Shown here: positions 36,737 through 44,581 of the stretch, in pieces | Position numbering within the stretch: the first letter of the stretch is position 1 | Layout: each line of letters opens with the position of its first letter | NCBI RefSeq assembly: GCF_005870085.1 | Contig: NZ_SZNM01000014.1 | Location: 41,703 to 105,702, forward strand | Reading direction: 5' to 3' | DNA length: 64,000 bases | Source: Aquibacillus sediminis | GTDB taxonomy: Bacteria; Bacillota; Bacilli; Bacillales; Amphibacillaceae | Made by a program: the position numbers and the translations under genes | Notes under the pieces: generated by a model | What the model was told of the DNA's origin: nothing | The model's database searches: none | The model's input: the letters and a program-made list of their open reading frames with translations, nothing else

Positions 36737-37042
36737 GATTTTTCTCCTCTTCTTGTTGTTGTAATTAATCCTAAACCTTTTGAAAATTGTCTGACAAAAC
36801 CAGTTTTCCTACTAAATAAAAACTCCAAAAAGCATTATATAAAGTCTTTCATAAATAAGCAAGATTGTAAGGGCTTTTTTACAAAAAAATATGTAAAGTA
36901 GGTTGGATCAATCAAAATATGTTATGATTTGTCGCATGGAGATCAGATTTCAATTCAATCGTATCGTTTTAATATTACTAAAGATGGGCAAGGTAACGTA
37001 TGTGAACATTGCATAATTTGTCGATTGATCGGAGTAGGTACA
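36737..37042. other. Divergent leader region
   Basis: 306 bases between YitT-family and MFS genes, A/T-rich. Several T-rich tracts are present but I find no promoter pair I would defend. Confidence 0.4.
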
Positions 37043-38296
37043 ATGTCAAAAAGAAAAGGTATATTTTATGGTTGGTGGATTGTATTAGCTGGCCTTTTAT
37101 TAATAACACTAACAGTTCCATTTACAAGTGCACTAGTCAGTCTATATATGATACCTGTAACAGAAGAGTTTAACATTCCACGAAGCGCTTATACACTCAC
37201 AACTACAATCATCGCTGTTTGTGGGATTTTTTTATCCCCTTTTGCTGGAAAAGCAGTAGAGAAATATAGCGTTAAATTAGTTTTATCAGTTGGTGTAATC
37301 GTATTTTCTCTTTCCTATATGTCTTATGGATTAGCACAATCGGTCTATCACTTGTATATTTCAGCAGCTTTTCTCGGCATTGCCTTTATATTCTGTGGGA
37401 ACTTGGTCACACAAATCATTATTGTGAATTGGTTTGAAAAATATAGAGGGTTAGTAATCAGTATTGCCATTTCTGGGATTGGTTTGGGCGGTTTTATCAT
37501 GAGCCCTATTATTGCAAATCTGATCATCCACTTTGGATGGAGACAAACTTATTTTATTATGGGATTAATCATCTTAATGATAAGTCTGCCAATTACATTG
37601 TTTATTATGAAGAAAACTCCTGAAGAAGTCGGATTAAAAAAATACGGAGCTGATGAAGAAGAGCAGTCCACCAATGATAAGAAAGCGAAAGTTGAAATAA
37701 ATATCACGCCAAATGAAGCCAAAAAAGAGCCTTTTTTCTATATCTATATGGTAGGGATATTTTTCCTTGGACTAACAACTACTGGTTCGATTCAACAAAT
37801 AAATCCTTTTGTCTCTGACATACATGGAATGGTTTACGCGGCTACGATCGTTTCTTTATATTCTGTTTTAGGCATTTTTGGTAAATTACTTCTTGGTTGG
37901 TTAAGTGATAAATTAGGTGTTATTAAAGCTGGATCTATCGGTTATATTAGCATGGCGATTTCATTCGCCCTCCTATTATTTGGACAATTTAAATTCGCCC
38001 TCATTCTTATGACCATCTTCTTTGCATTTGGAAATGCTGTTGCAAGTGTGTCCCCTCCACTATTTGCTAGTCATATTTTCGGCACTAACAACTACGGGGT
38101 AATGATGGGCTTAACAAATAGCTCCTTTCAAGTAGGTATGGCATTAGGCGGCGTAGTTACTGCAACCGTATATGATTTGATGGGATCTTATACATTGGCA
38201 TGGATTGGATTGATCGTGATAGCCTTACTATCGATGGTTAGCATTTTCCTATCCTACTCTGTTTCAAGAAAAAAATACACACACGATATACAGTGA
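37043..38296 (+). CDS. MFS transporter (OFA/monocarboxylate-like)
   Basis: Carrier of 417 residues with 12 predicted helices. It opens with GIFYGWWIVLAGLLLI, typical of the oxalate:formate antiporter and monocarboxylate branch. The first loop has SPFAGKAVEKYSVK and the middle LGWLSDKLGV, a motif A copy. The start is ATG at 37043 after GGAG; an ATG 38 codons upstream lacks a ribosome site and would add a non-membrane tail. Substrate unknown, possibly an organic acid. Confidence 0.85.
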   Translation: MSKRKGIFYGWWIVLAGLLLITLTVPFTSALVSLYMIPVTEEFNIPRSAYTLTTTIIAVCGIFLSPFAGKAVEKYSVKLVLSVGVIVFSLSYMSYGLAQSVYHLYISAAFLGIAFIFCGNLVTQIIIVNWFEKYRGLVISIAISGIGLGGFIMSPIIANLIIHFGWRQTYFIMGLIILMISLPITLFIMKKTPEEVGLKKYGADEEEQSTNDKKAKVEINITPNEAKKEPFFYIYMVGIFFLGLTTTGSIQQINPFVSDIHGMVYAATIVSLYSVLGIFGKLLLGWLSDKLGVIKAGSIGYISMAISFALLLFGQFKFALILMTIFFAFGNAVASVSPPLFASHIFGTNNYGVMMGLTNSSFQVGMALGGVVTATVYDLMGSYTLAWIGLIVIALLSMVSIFLSYSVSRKKYTHDIQ

Positions 38297-38511
38297 AACG
38301 TCCATCAGCGAGGCTATCATATCCCACTAATCGTTAGTACCCTCAATGATTTGGCCTAAGGGTTTTACCCTTAGGTTAAGGTTGGAGGATTGCCAGTTAC
38401 ATGTGGAAAAATTTATTTATACTGTAACACCTGGCTTCATGCTTTCAATTTCGTACTGGCATCATTGGGTCTTGGCTCTTGGTGGGACAGACGTATGTTC
38501 TTTTCCAAATA

Positions 38512-38544
38512 AAAAAGGACAAGGGCGCGTTTGGCCCCTGTCCA
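38512..38544 (-). terminator. Terminator for a minus-strand transcript
   Basis: Stem GGACAGGGGC with GCCCTTGTCC, loop CAAACGC, then six T residues on the minus strand. Confidence 0.7.
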
Positions 38545-38605
38545 TTGCAGGAAGGTTGAAATACGTTTGGTGCGTTACTTCAAACATTCTGTAGTATGAT
38601 CCATT

Positions 38606-38755
38606 GCTAACACCTCATTTAAAGGTTTTGCTAATGGTTATCTACTTACGCTTGTTGTCGGATCACCAACACCTCATTTGCATGAAGTTTGTGATGCTTC
38701 CTTGACTTGTCACATTGAAGTTCATCCAAGTTGTCTTTCACCAACACCTCATTTA
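38606..38755 (-). repeat. Three AAATGAGGTGTTGG modules
   Basis: On the minus strand AAATGAGGTGTTGGTGA occurs at 38739-38755 and, with one or two changes, at 38664-38680 and 38606-38622. Each contains a GAGGTG ribosome-site core followed by a potential start (GTG, GTG, ATG). One frame from ATG 38780 to TAA 38646 would give 44 residues but lacks an upstream site. Confidence 0.45.
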
Positions 38756-38804
38756 TTTCTTGTTTCCTTCCTACATCCATTATGATGTCCCACATTGTTC
38801 GTTT

Positions 38805-39041
38805 TTATTCAGAATAAGAAGAAGGTTCTTTTCCTTGTTCATTTAGCTTTTCCACTAAATAATTACGCAAACGTGATACTGCTGCTTCATCAGCAGTAGG
38901 ACCAAGGTTAATCGTTTCTTCAAACTGCTCATGATTAAAAGCGAGGTCCGCTTGGATTACTTCTGGTGTTAATCCAGAAAGTTTGAAGTTATCTCTTAAT
39001 TCCTTCTCCACTTGATTTCGTTGTTCAGGAGTTAGGCTCAT
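38805..39041 (-). CDS. DUF2316 family protein
   Basis: Small soluble protein of 78 residues beginning MSLTPEQRNQVEKELRDNF, with a helix-turn-helix-like pattern in LSGLTPEVIQADLAFN. This matches the DUF2316 family as I remember it; function unknown. The start is the ATG at 39041 after GGAGGTGA; an ATG 5 codons upstream overlaps the site. Confidence 0.75.
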   Translation of the reverse strand: MSLTPEQRNQVEKELRDNFKLSGLTPEVIQADLAFNHEQFEETINLGPTADEAAVSRLRNYLVEKLNEQGKEPSSYSE

Positions 39042-39119
39042 TACTTTCACCTCCATTTAAACTATCCAGTCTTCATTTTACCCAAATATATCTTTCTTAC
39101 TACTGGATGCGCAAAGGAG

Positions 39120-39195
39120 TGGGACATGGGGACAGGGTTGTTGTCCCAGTAGAATCTCTTTGTGCGTGGGACAGTGAACCTGTCCCCTTGTCCCA
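39120..39195. repeat. Family A palindrome, copy 1
   Basis: Left arm GGGACATGGGGACAGGG, right arm CCTGTCCCCTTGTCCCA, with an extended centre. It ends 2 bases from the stop codon of the MFS gene at 39198. Confidence 0.75.
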
Positions 39196-39197
39196 AT

Positions 39198-40394
39198 TCA
39201 ACTCGCTTGTAGGATATTTTTTTCTGTTCGTTTCTTTTTTCCGTGAAGAAGATAGTACAAGAAGATGCTTGCAAATATGAGCGTTGCCAGGGTTAGGTAC
39301 AATCCGCGAAAACCAACGATTGGAATGATAAACCCTATCAGGAAAGGACCAAAGCCTGTTCCAGAATCCATAAATACGAGAAAGGTTGAATTAGCAAGGC
39401 CAACTCGATGCCGCGGCGACTCCTTAATGGCAATAGCTTGAAAACAAGAATTTAGCGTTCCATACCCAAGACCAATGAGTGCTCCTGCTAAAAGGAGCGT
39501 GAAGCCTTGACTTGCTTGGCTAAGTGTAACTAATCCAATCACAAACAACACCAAGGCTGGATAGATCACAATGTTATCTCCCTTTTTATCTAATAAGCGC
39601 CCAGTGAATGGTCTCGATATTAAAATGAAGAAGGCATACACAATAAAGAAGAAACTTGCCGCATCTACTATATTAATTGCAATAGCATAAGAATTAATAA
39701 ACGATAAAATACCTGAGTAAGCAAATGCCATAATGGTCATCATAACCGAAATAGGAATAGCCTTTATTTCAAAGAATTCTTTTAGCTTAAATTCTTTCAT
39801 TGCTTCAATCTGTTCTTTCGTGATGTCTGCTTTTGGAATTGGCACCAATAACAAAATAAGCGAACCTATTAGAGAAAAAAGTGTACAAACTGCAAAAATC
39901 ATCGTATAGTTTCCTTGTTGTCCGAGATAAATTCCTAAAAAAGGTCCTACCGCCATGGCAAGGATTAAACTTAATGAAAAATAGCTTATTCCTTCTCCCT
40001 TACGTTCGTTTGGAATAATATCTACAACAACCGTTACGATAACAGTGGTAAATACCCCAAACGCTACTCCATGAAGACAACGAATTAGCAATAATATGTT
40101 CATATTTTCTACAATAAAATAGGATAACATGACCACCAAAAATAAACCCAATCCACCATAAAGCATCTTTTTCCGTCCAACAATCTCAATATATTTTCCA
40201 GCAAAAAGACGAGCAACGAGTGCTCCCACTATAAATATACTTGACACAAGACCCGCCATGCTTTGCGAAGCATTAAATTCCTCCACCGCATACTCGGTTA
40301 ACGTCGTCATTAATAAAAAAAATGTTAAACTGACAAACAACGTTGATACGAACATGATGATAAAATCTTTTGTCCATAATTTGGATTGATTCAT
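39198..40394 (-). CDS. MFS transporter (DHA1-like)
   Basis: Carrier of 398 residues with 12 predicted helices. Motif A variants are ARLFAGKYIEIVGRKK after helix 2 and SRPFTGRLLDKKGD in the second half. It is a paralogue of the carrier at 12296-13510 (same SKLWTKDF/EKLWTKGF opening). The start is ATG at 40394 after GGGGG. Substrate unknown; drug export is common in this branch. Confidence 0.85.
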   Translation of the reverse strand: MNQSKLWTKDFIIMFVSTLFVSLTFFLLMTTLTEYAVEEFNASQSMAGLVSSIFIVGALVARLFAGKYIEIVGRKKMLYGGLGLFLVVMLSYFIVENMNILLLIRCLHGVAFGVFTTVIVTVVVDIIPNERKGEGISYFSLSLILAMAVGPFLGIYLGQQGNYTMIFAVCTLFSLIGSLILLLVPIPKADITKEQIEAMKEFKLKEFFEIKAIPISVMMTIMAFAYSGILSFINSYAIAINIVDAASFFFIVYAFFILISRPFTGRLLDKKGDNIVIYPALVLFVIGLVTLSQASQGFTLLLAGALIGLGYGTLNSCFQAIAIKESPRHRVGLANSTFLVFMDSGTGFGPFLIGFIIPIVGFRGLYLTLATLIFASIFLYYLLHGKKKRTEKNILQAS

Positions 40395-40648
40395 CTTTTT
40401 GCCCCCTATTATGTAGACCTGCAAAAAAATTTCGAAAATTACGTGAATACAATAGTTTTACTATATATCTTGGTATTTTAAACTTCAAATAAATCAAACT
40501 GCTTTGAAGGCTCAAGAAAAGTGAAGCTGCAGAACGGTTCTCTTACTTCTTTTGTTAGGATGGGCAGGAGCACAGGGAGCGACCTGGTTGTTTGTTGCAT
40601 ATTTATTTTCGGAAACTGAATACTAAAACAAAAGGAGGAGGATAAAAG

Positions 40649-40813
40649 ATGGCTAAACGAACGAAGAAAAATGACCCTCAACAAAAGAATAAGCAGGGAT
40701 TTGATGCTAGCAAGACTGATACAGAGTTCTCTAAAGAACTTGGTAGTGCCGCTGCCAATCGTGCACACAAAGAAAAGGCCAAGAAGAAGAGAGAACTTCG
40801 AAGTGATAAATGA
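40649..40813 (+). CDS. Small hydrophilic protein, possibly spore-associated
   Basis: 54-residue protein with a strong AGGAGGAG before ATG. It opens MAKRTKKNDPQQKN, has FDASKTDTEFSKELG in the middle and ends in a Lys-rich tail. Composition and size are like the small acid-soluble or YfhD-type spore proteins of Bacillaceae, but I cannot place it firmly. It is followed 52 bases later by another tiny basic protein in the same direction. Confidence 0.65.
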   Translation: MAKRTKKNDPQQKNKQGFDASKTDTEFSKELGSAAANRAHKEKAKKKRELRSDK

Positions 40814-40865
40814 GTTGAGATAAAATAAACTTGATAGCTAACAGCAAAAAGGAGCATGATGCCAG

Positions 40866-40988
40866 ATGTCTAAATCCAAAAGTCAACGAGAACGACAATG
40901 GGAAACAAGAAAAAGATCACAAGACCCCCACGGAAAAGTAAAATCATTTGAACAACTATCTGAAGAAGCTAAACGCACCGAAAAGTAA
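40866..40988 (+). CDS. 40-residue basic protein (DUF6254-like)
   Basis: Short gene preceded by AAGGAG at about 11 bases. The product opens MSKSKSQRERQWETRKR and continues QDPHGKVKSFEQL, a pattern I recall from tiny Bacillaceae proteins called DUF6254. Function unknown. A family A repeat begins 3 bases after its stop. Confidence 0.65.
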   Translation: MSKSKSQRERQWETRKRSQDPHGKVKSFEQLSEEAKRTEK

Positions 40989-40991
40989 AAC

Positions 40992-41058
40992 TGGGACATG
41001 GGGACAGGGCACTTGTCCCAGTGGTTGGTGGGACAGTAAACCTGTCCCCTTGTCCCCA
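40992..41058. repeat. Family A palindrome, copy 2
   Basis: GGGACATGGGGACAGGGC arm, TTGTCCCAGTGG centre and GGGACAGTAAACCTGTCCCC arm. Starts 3 bases after the stop codon at 40988. Confidence 0.8.
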
Positions 41059-41069
41059 CCAGCACTGCT

Positions 41070-41287
41070 CTATCCCCTAACTCTAATGTGGAACTTAAAG
41101 TTGCTAAAGCTTAAAAGTTGGCTTCTTTCTCCCACTCCTACATTTTTCCAAGTTTTAAAAGCTTCTTGGGCTGCATCTACTGCAGCATCAACATCTTCAT
41201 AACTTGGATCAATAAATTCAGCAAGTTTTCTCCATTACTTGCATTATAGGATGTAATTTTCTTACCTTCTGAGCTTTCTATCCTTCT
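41070..41287 (-). pseudogene. Aldehyde dehydrogenase N-terminal remnant
   Basis: The minus strand encodes two pieces of an aldehyde dehydrogenase N-terminus in different frames: EGKKITSYNASNGE, then after a one-base shift LAEFIDPSYEDVDAAVDAAQ and EAFKTWKNVGVGERSQLL, after which similarity stops and a stop codon follows. No start codon or catalytic domain remains. It lies exactly between family A copies 2 and 3. A glycine betaine-binding protein gene follows on the other strand, so the parent may have been a betaine aldehyde dehydrogenase; that is a guess. Confidence 0.8.
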
Positions 41288-41295
41288 ACCATTAC

Positions 41296-41359
41296 GGGAC
41301 ACGGGGACAGGGCACTTGTCCCAGGGCTGATGGGACAGTAAACCTGTCCCCATGTCCCA
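41296..41359. repeat. Family A palindrome, copy 3
   Basis: GGGACACGGGGACAGGGC arm and GGGACAGTAAACCTGTCCCC arm with the typical CACTTGTCCCAG centre, on the far side of the aldehyde dehydrogenase remnant from copy 2. Confidence 0.8.
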
Positions 41360-41444
41360 CTATTTTCATGATTTCTAACTAAAATGGAACTAATTGGCCA
41401 TAATAAAATTGAAATCCTATTCCATTTCGAAGGAGGTTGGACAA

Positions 41445-42350
41445 GTGATAAATACAAAATCAATCTGTCTCACACTTGGCTTATCTTTTTCCTTTCTACT
41501 TGCTGGATGCGGGAATGAAGATGCGCCACCACCAGAGGAAGAAGATACTGTAAATTATAGTGAAGAAGTAGAATACTCGATTATAGGTATTGAACCTGGA
41601 TCGGGTACAATGGATTTAGCAAATAAGACGTTAGAGGAATATGACAACTTGGAAGGTTGGAATCTTTTAGATGGAGCAACTGTTGGGATGTTAACAACTT
41701 TAGGTGAAGCAATTGATAACGAGGAACCAGTGATTGTAACTGGTTGGACACCACATTGGAAGTTCGCTCAGTACGATCTTAAGTTTTTAGACAATCCAAA
41801 AGAAACGTTTGGTGGTTCCGAGAATATTAATACGATCACGAGAAAAGGCTTAGAAGAAGACATGCCAAATGCCTTTACCATTCTTGATCGTTTCTACTGG
41901 GAACCAGAGCAAATGCAAGAAGTAATGCTTGCCGCTCAAGATGTTTCCTTTAAAGAAGCAGCAGATAATTGGGTGAATGAAAATGAAGATCTAGTAGCAG
42001 AGTGGACGGAAGGTGTCGATCAGGTTGATGGAAAATCGATTGAGTTAGTTTCTACACCATGGGATACCGAACGATCATCCAGTCATGTCATGCAAGCAAT
42101 CTTAGAACAACAGGGTTTTAATGTAAAAATAACACCGGTTGATCCAGCTGTCATGTTCCAGGCAATCGCTAACAGTGAAGCAGATGCAACACTCTCACCT
42201 TGGTTACCCGCTACACATGCTTCCTATTATGAGCGATACAAAGAAGACTTTGTGGACTTAGGGGAAAATTTAACTGGTGCGAAAATTGGCTTTGTTGTTC
42301 CAGACTATATGGACATCGATTCCATAGAAGATTTAGAACCTAATAATTAG
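41445..42350 (+). CDS. opuAC: Glycine betaine/choline-binding lipoprotein (OpuAC-like)
   Basis: Substrate-binding lipoprotein of 301 residues. The signal ends at Cys-22 (LLAGC), an acidic Pro/Glu linker follows, then the OpuAC fold with Trp-rich ligand segments (GWTPHWKFAQYDLKFLDNP, STPWDTERSSSHV, LSPWLPATHASYY). The C-terminal VVPDYMDIDSIEDL shows it is complete. The start is GTG at 41445 after AAGGAGG, not the ATG 17 codons upstream. No ATPase or permease gene is adjacent, so it is an orphan. Its TAG stop shares one base with family A copy 4. Confidence 0.88.
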   Translation: MINTKSICLTLGLSFSFLLAGCGNEDAPPPEEEDTVNYSEEVEYSIIGIEPGSGTMDLANKTLEEYDNLEGWNLLDGATVGMLTTLGEAIDNEEPVIVTGWTPHWKFAQYDLKFLDNPKETFGGSENINTITRKGLEEDMPNAFTILDRFYWEPEQMQEVMLAAQDVSFKEAADNWVNENEDLVAEWTEGVDQVDGKSIELVSTPWDTERSSSHVMQAILEQQGFNVKITPVDPAVMFQAIANSEADATLSPWLPATHASYYERYKEDFVDLGENLTGAKIGFVVPDYMDIDSIEDLEPNN

Positions 42351-42414
42351 GGACAAGGGGACAGGGCACTTGTCCCAGTGTTGTGTGGGACAGTAAACCT
42401 GTCCCCGTGTCCCA
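42350..42414. repeat. Family A palindrome, copy 4
   Basis: GGGACAAGGGGACAGGGC arm and GGGACAGTAAACCTGTCCCC arm. It overlaps the opuAC-like stop codon by one base and ends 2 bases from the stop of the next, convergent gene. Confidence 0.8.
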
Positions 42415-42416
42415 CC

Positions 42417-42656
42417 TTATTGCAATTTTTTCAACTCATCCAACAGTTGATCCGTGCGTTTGGCGTTTCCTTCTGCAAAATTTTGTAATCGCTGCTTTAA
42501 TTCAGGATGATGATGAATTCGATCAGAAGCAATCAAATATTCCCTCATAAGCTTTACTTCCCTATCGTGAGAACTTTGTAAAATATGCCTTAATTGATCA
42601 ATACTTAGCTGATCTTCACGATCAAAATCTCGATCGTAGTCTACTTCATGATTCAA
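42417..42656 (-). CDS. Small charged helical protein, unknown
   Basis: 79 residues from a TTG at 42656 after GAGGTGA; a GTG three codons upstream is the alternative. The sequence is rich in Asp, Arg, His and Leu, with predicted long helices (LSIDQLRHILQSSHDREVKL, then HPELKQRLQNFAEGN). It recalls short ferritin-like or spore-coat helper proteins in shape only. I do not recognise the family. Confidence 0.6.
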   Translation of the reverse strand: MNHEVDYDRDFDREDQLSIDQLRHILQSSHDREVKLMREYLIASDRIHHHPELKQRLQNFAEGNAKRTDQLLDELKKLQ

Positions 42657-42727
42657 GCATATCACCTCATTTCACCTTTATTTTTACTTTTGAAGATGAA
42701 TTTATACAAACAAGCGTCCACTATCGT

Positions 42728-42931
42728 GGGACATGGGGACAGGGCATTTGTCCCATTTATGTCCGTATTATTATTTCGTGAAAATGACAGTAATTCCGCG
42801 AAAAGGTCGATTAATTCCGTAAAAACACGATAATCCCGTAAACGACCACTTTCCCCGTAAAACCAAACAGTTTGACGTGGACGGCAAGCGACGAGTGAGG
42901 AGGTGGGACAGTAAACCTGTCCCCATGTCCC
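42728..42931. repeat. Family A palindrome, copy 5, split
   Basis: The left half ends TTTGTCCCA and the right half begins GGGACAGTAAACC, as in the compact copies, but the centre is expanded by about 148 bases. Confidence 0.75.
42771..42870. repeat. Degenerate 20-bp tandem repeat
   Basis: Cores TTTCGTGAAAA, TTCCGCGAAAA, TTCCGTAAAAA, TCCCGTAAACG and CCCCGTAAAAC begin at about 42774, 42794, 42815, 42834 and 42853. Confidence 0.6.
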
Positions 42932-42981
42932 ATCTTTGATACAATGGAGTACAGTTACATATAAATAGGAGTGATGTATAT

Positions 42982-44229
42982 ATGAAAAAGTTTATCAATG
43001 CAACGATATACAATGATGTAGGTTCGCATGAAATTTTGGTGAAAAATGGTCGTTTTCAAGCAATTGGAAATGATTTAGGTGACGCGGATGAAGTGATTGA
43101 TTTACAAGGACGTCTGGTGTTACCGCCTTATGTTGATCCACATTTACATTTAGATTATATTTTTTCAGGGCTTGGCGAAGGAAATGCCAATGTATCCGGA
43201 ACGCTATTTGAAGGGATCCAACGTTGGAGTGACAATAAGAAATCTCTAACAGAAGAAATGGTGCGTGAGCGTGCGATCAAAGGGATTCGAAAAGAGTTAA
43301 ATAAAGGGGTTCAATATATTCGGACCCATGTTGATATTACCGATCCCCATTTAACAGGGATGAAAGCATTACTTAAACTACGTGAAGAATTAAAGGATGT
43401 CGTGACCTTACAACTAGTCGCCTTTCCTCAAGAAGGATTTTTTCGCTATGAAGGTGCAGAACAATTAATGGAACAAGCACTTGCAATGGGGGCTGACGTT
43501 GCTGGTGGGATTCCACACTTTGAGATTTCCTATGAACACGGTGTCGAATCATTAAAACGAATCGTCAACATGGCGATCAAACATAACGTGATGATTGACA
43601 TACACTGTGATGAAAATGACGATCCGAATAGCCGATTTTTAGAGGTGTTAAATGCACTTGTAATGGAAGAAAACTATGGGCCATACACCACCGCAAGTCA
43701 CACATGTAGCTTTGGATCCGTCGAAAACAGTTACGCCAATAAAATGTTAGGTTTATTTAAACAATCACAGATTAACTTCATTTCCTGTCCGACGGAAAAC
43801 GCGCATTTACAAGGACGTGGCGATACTTATCCGAAACGACGTGGCTTAACACGAGTAAAAGAGCTGTTGCATAATGGGAATAGTGTCGCATTTGCACAGG
43901 ATTCAATTGCAGATTACTGGTACCCATTAGGGAATGGGAATATGATGAACATTCTAGACAATGGGATCCATTTAGCACATTATACGCACATTGATGAAAT
44001 CAATAAGGCATTCGATTTGATCACCTATCATGGTGCAAACATTATGCGCGTTAACGATGAGTACGGCATTGAAGCTGGGAAACCAGCGAACTTTATCGTT
44101 TTAGATGCTATGGACTCCTATGAAGCAATTCGCGAACGCGCCGAAGTACTTGCATCCATTCGTCATGGCGACTATCTTTTTAAACGTGAACCACGAAAAA
44201 ATGAAATCGAAATAGATTTCTTAACATAA
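42982..44229 (+). CDS. codA: Cytosine deaminase (CodA-like amidohydrolase)
   Basis: Metal-dependent amidohydrolase of 415 residues. The HxH motif is in DPHLHLDYIF. The metal His and conserved Glu are in DIHCDENDDPNSRF, and ASHTCSFGS carries a further His. QGRGDTYPKRRGLTRV and AFAQDSIADYWYPLG correspond closely to E. coli CodA, including the metal Asp. It would convert cytosine to uracil for pyrimidine salvage. AGGAG precedes ATG. A strong terminator follows; no codB-type permease is adjacent. Confidence 0.88.
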   Translation: MKKFINATIYNDVGSHEILVKNGRFQAIGNDLGDADEVIDLQGRLVLPPYVDPHLHLDYIFSGLGEGNANVSGTLFEGIQRWSDNKKSLTEEMVRERAIKGIRKELNKGVQYIRTHVDITDPHLTGMKALLKLREELKDVVTLQLVAFPQEGFFRYEGAEQLMEQALAMGADVAGGIPHFEISYEHGVESLKRIVNMAIKHNVMIDIHCDENDDPNSRFLEVLNALVMEENYGPYTTASHTCSFGSVENSYANKMLGLFKQSQINFISCPTENAHLQGRGDTYPKRRGLTRVKELLHNGNSVAFAQDSIADYWYPLGNGNMMNILDNGIHLAHYTHIDEINKAFDLITYHGANIMRVNDEYGIEAGKPANFIVLDAMDSYEAIRERAEVLASIRHGDYLFKREPRKNEIEIDFLT

Positions 44230-44240
44230 CCATGAAGTGT

Positions 44241-44300
44241 AGGGCGGTTCTGTATTCTTCCTATCGGTATCGAAGGAAGTACAAGAACCGCCCTTTTTTT
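44241..44300 (+). terminator. codA terminator made from a family B palindrome
   Basis: AGGGCGGTTCT.TATTCTTCC pairs with GGAAGTACAAGAACCGCCCT and is followed by seven T residues. Confidence 0.85.
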
Positions 44301-44581
44301 GCTTTCTTCCCTCTTCTCTTTGTCTTGACTTGAATTATGTATAGGCAATTAATCAACACGTATCACCATTACCTTTACTTCATTTTCTTCCTTTCTCGAC
44401 GACATAACAAGCGCACAGTGCCTTCAATGATCGTTTTTCCTCCCCTAATACATATCTTTTATTTTCCAAAAATTTAGAACAATAGTACGGGGGTATCATT
44501 GTATACTATTTCGTTTAAAACAAACAGTAAGTGAAAAGGAAAATACGTTTTCCCGAAAAATAGATTATAGGAGGAGGTACC
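44301..44581. other. Leader of the MFS-peptidase operon
   Basis: 281 bases, A/T-rich, without a gene or clear structure beyond the GGAGGAGG site before 44582. Confidence 0.4.

Larger units (their letters stand above)
38297..38804. other. Gap with repeated RBS-like modules
   Basis: 508 bases between the MFS gene and a DUF2316 gene. It contains a minus-strand terminator (38512-38544), an inverted repeat CCTAAGGG/CCCTTAGG near 38357-38377, and three copies of CAACACCTCATTT-like words at 38606-38622, 38664-38680 and 38739-38755. See the related finding. Confidence 0.6.
42657..42981. other. Gap with a split family A repeat and a 20-bp tandem array
   Basis: 325 bases. The left (42728-42755) and right (42904-42931) halves of a family A palindrome are 148 bases apart. 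Between them, five degenerate units of about 20 bases with the core TTCCGTAAAA run from 42771 to 42870. No gene is seen. Confidence 0.7.

Noticed and set aside
38346..38594. Plus-strand frame of 82 codons after the MFS gene
   Set aside because: It runs through a minus-strand terminator hairpin, lacks a ribosome site and resembles nothing known to me.
38606..38755. Possible CRISPR array from three similar words
   Set aside because: Repeats are only about 15 bases, spacing is uneven (58 and 75 bases) and no cas gene is near.
39062..39274. Frame of 70 codons over the MFS gene end
   Set aside because: It consists of family A repeat and antisense of the true gene.
40478..40768. Minus-strand frame of 96 codons
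   Set aside because: It is antisense to the small 54-codon gene, which has a far better ribosome site.
42936..42965. TTGATA-18-TATAAA promoter directly before codA
   Set aside because: The predicted start of transcription would fall after the ribosome binding site.
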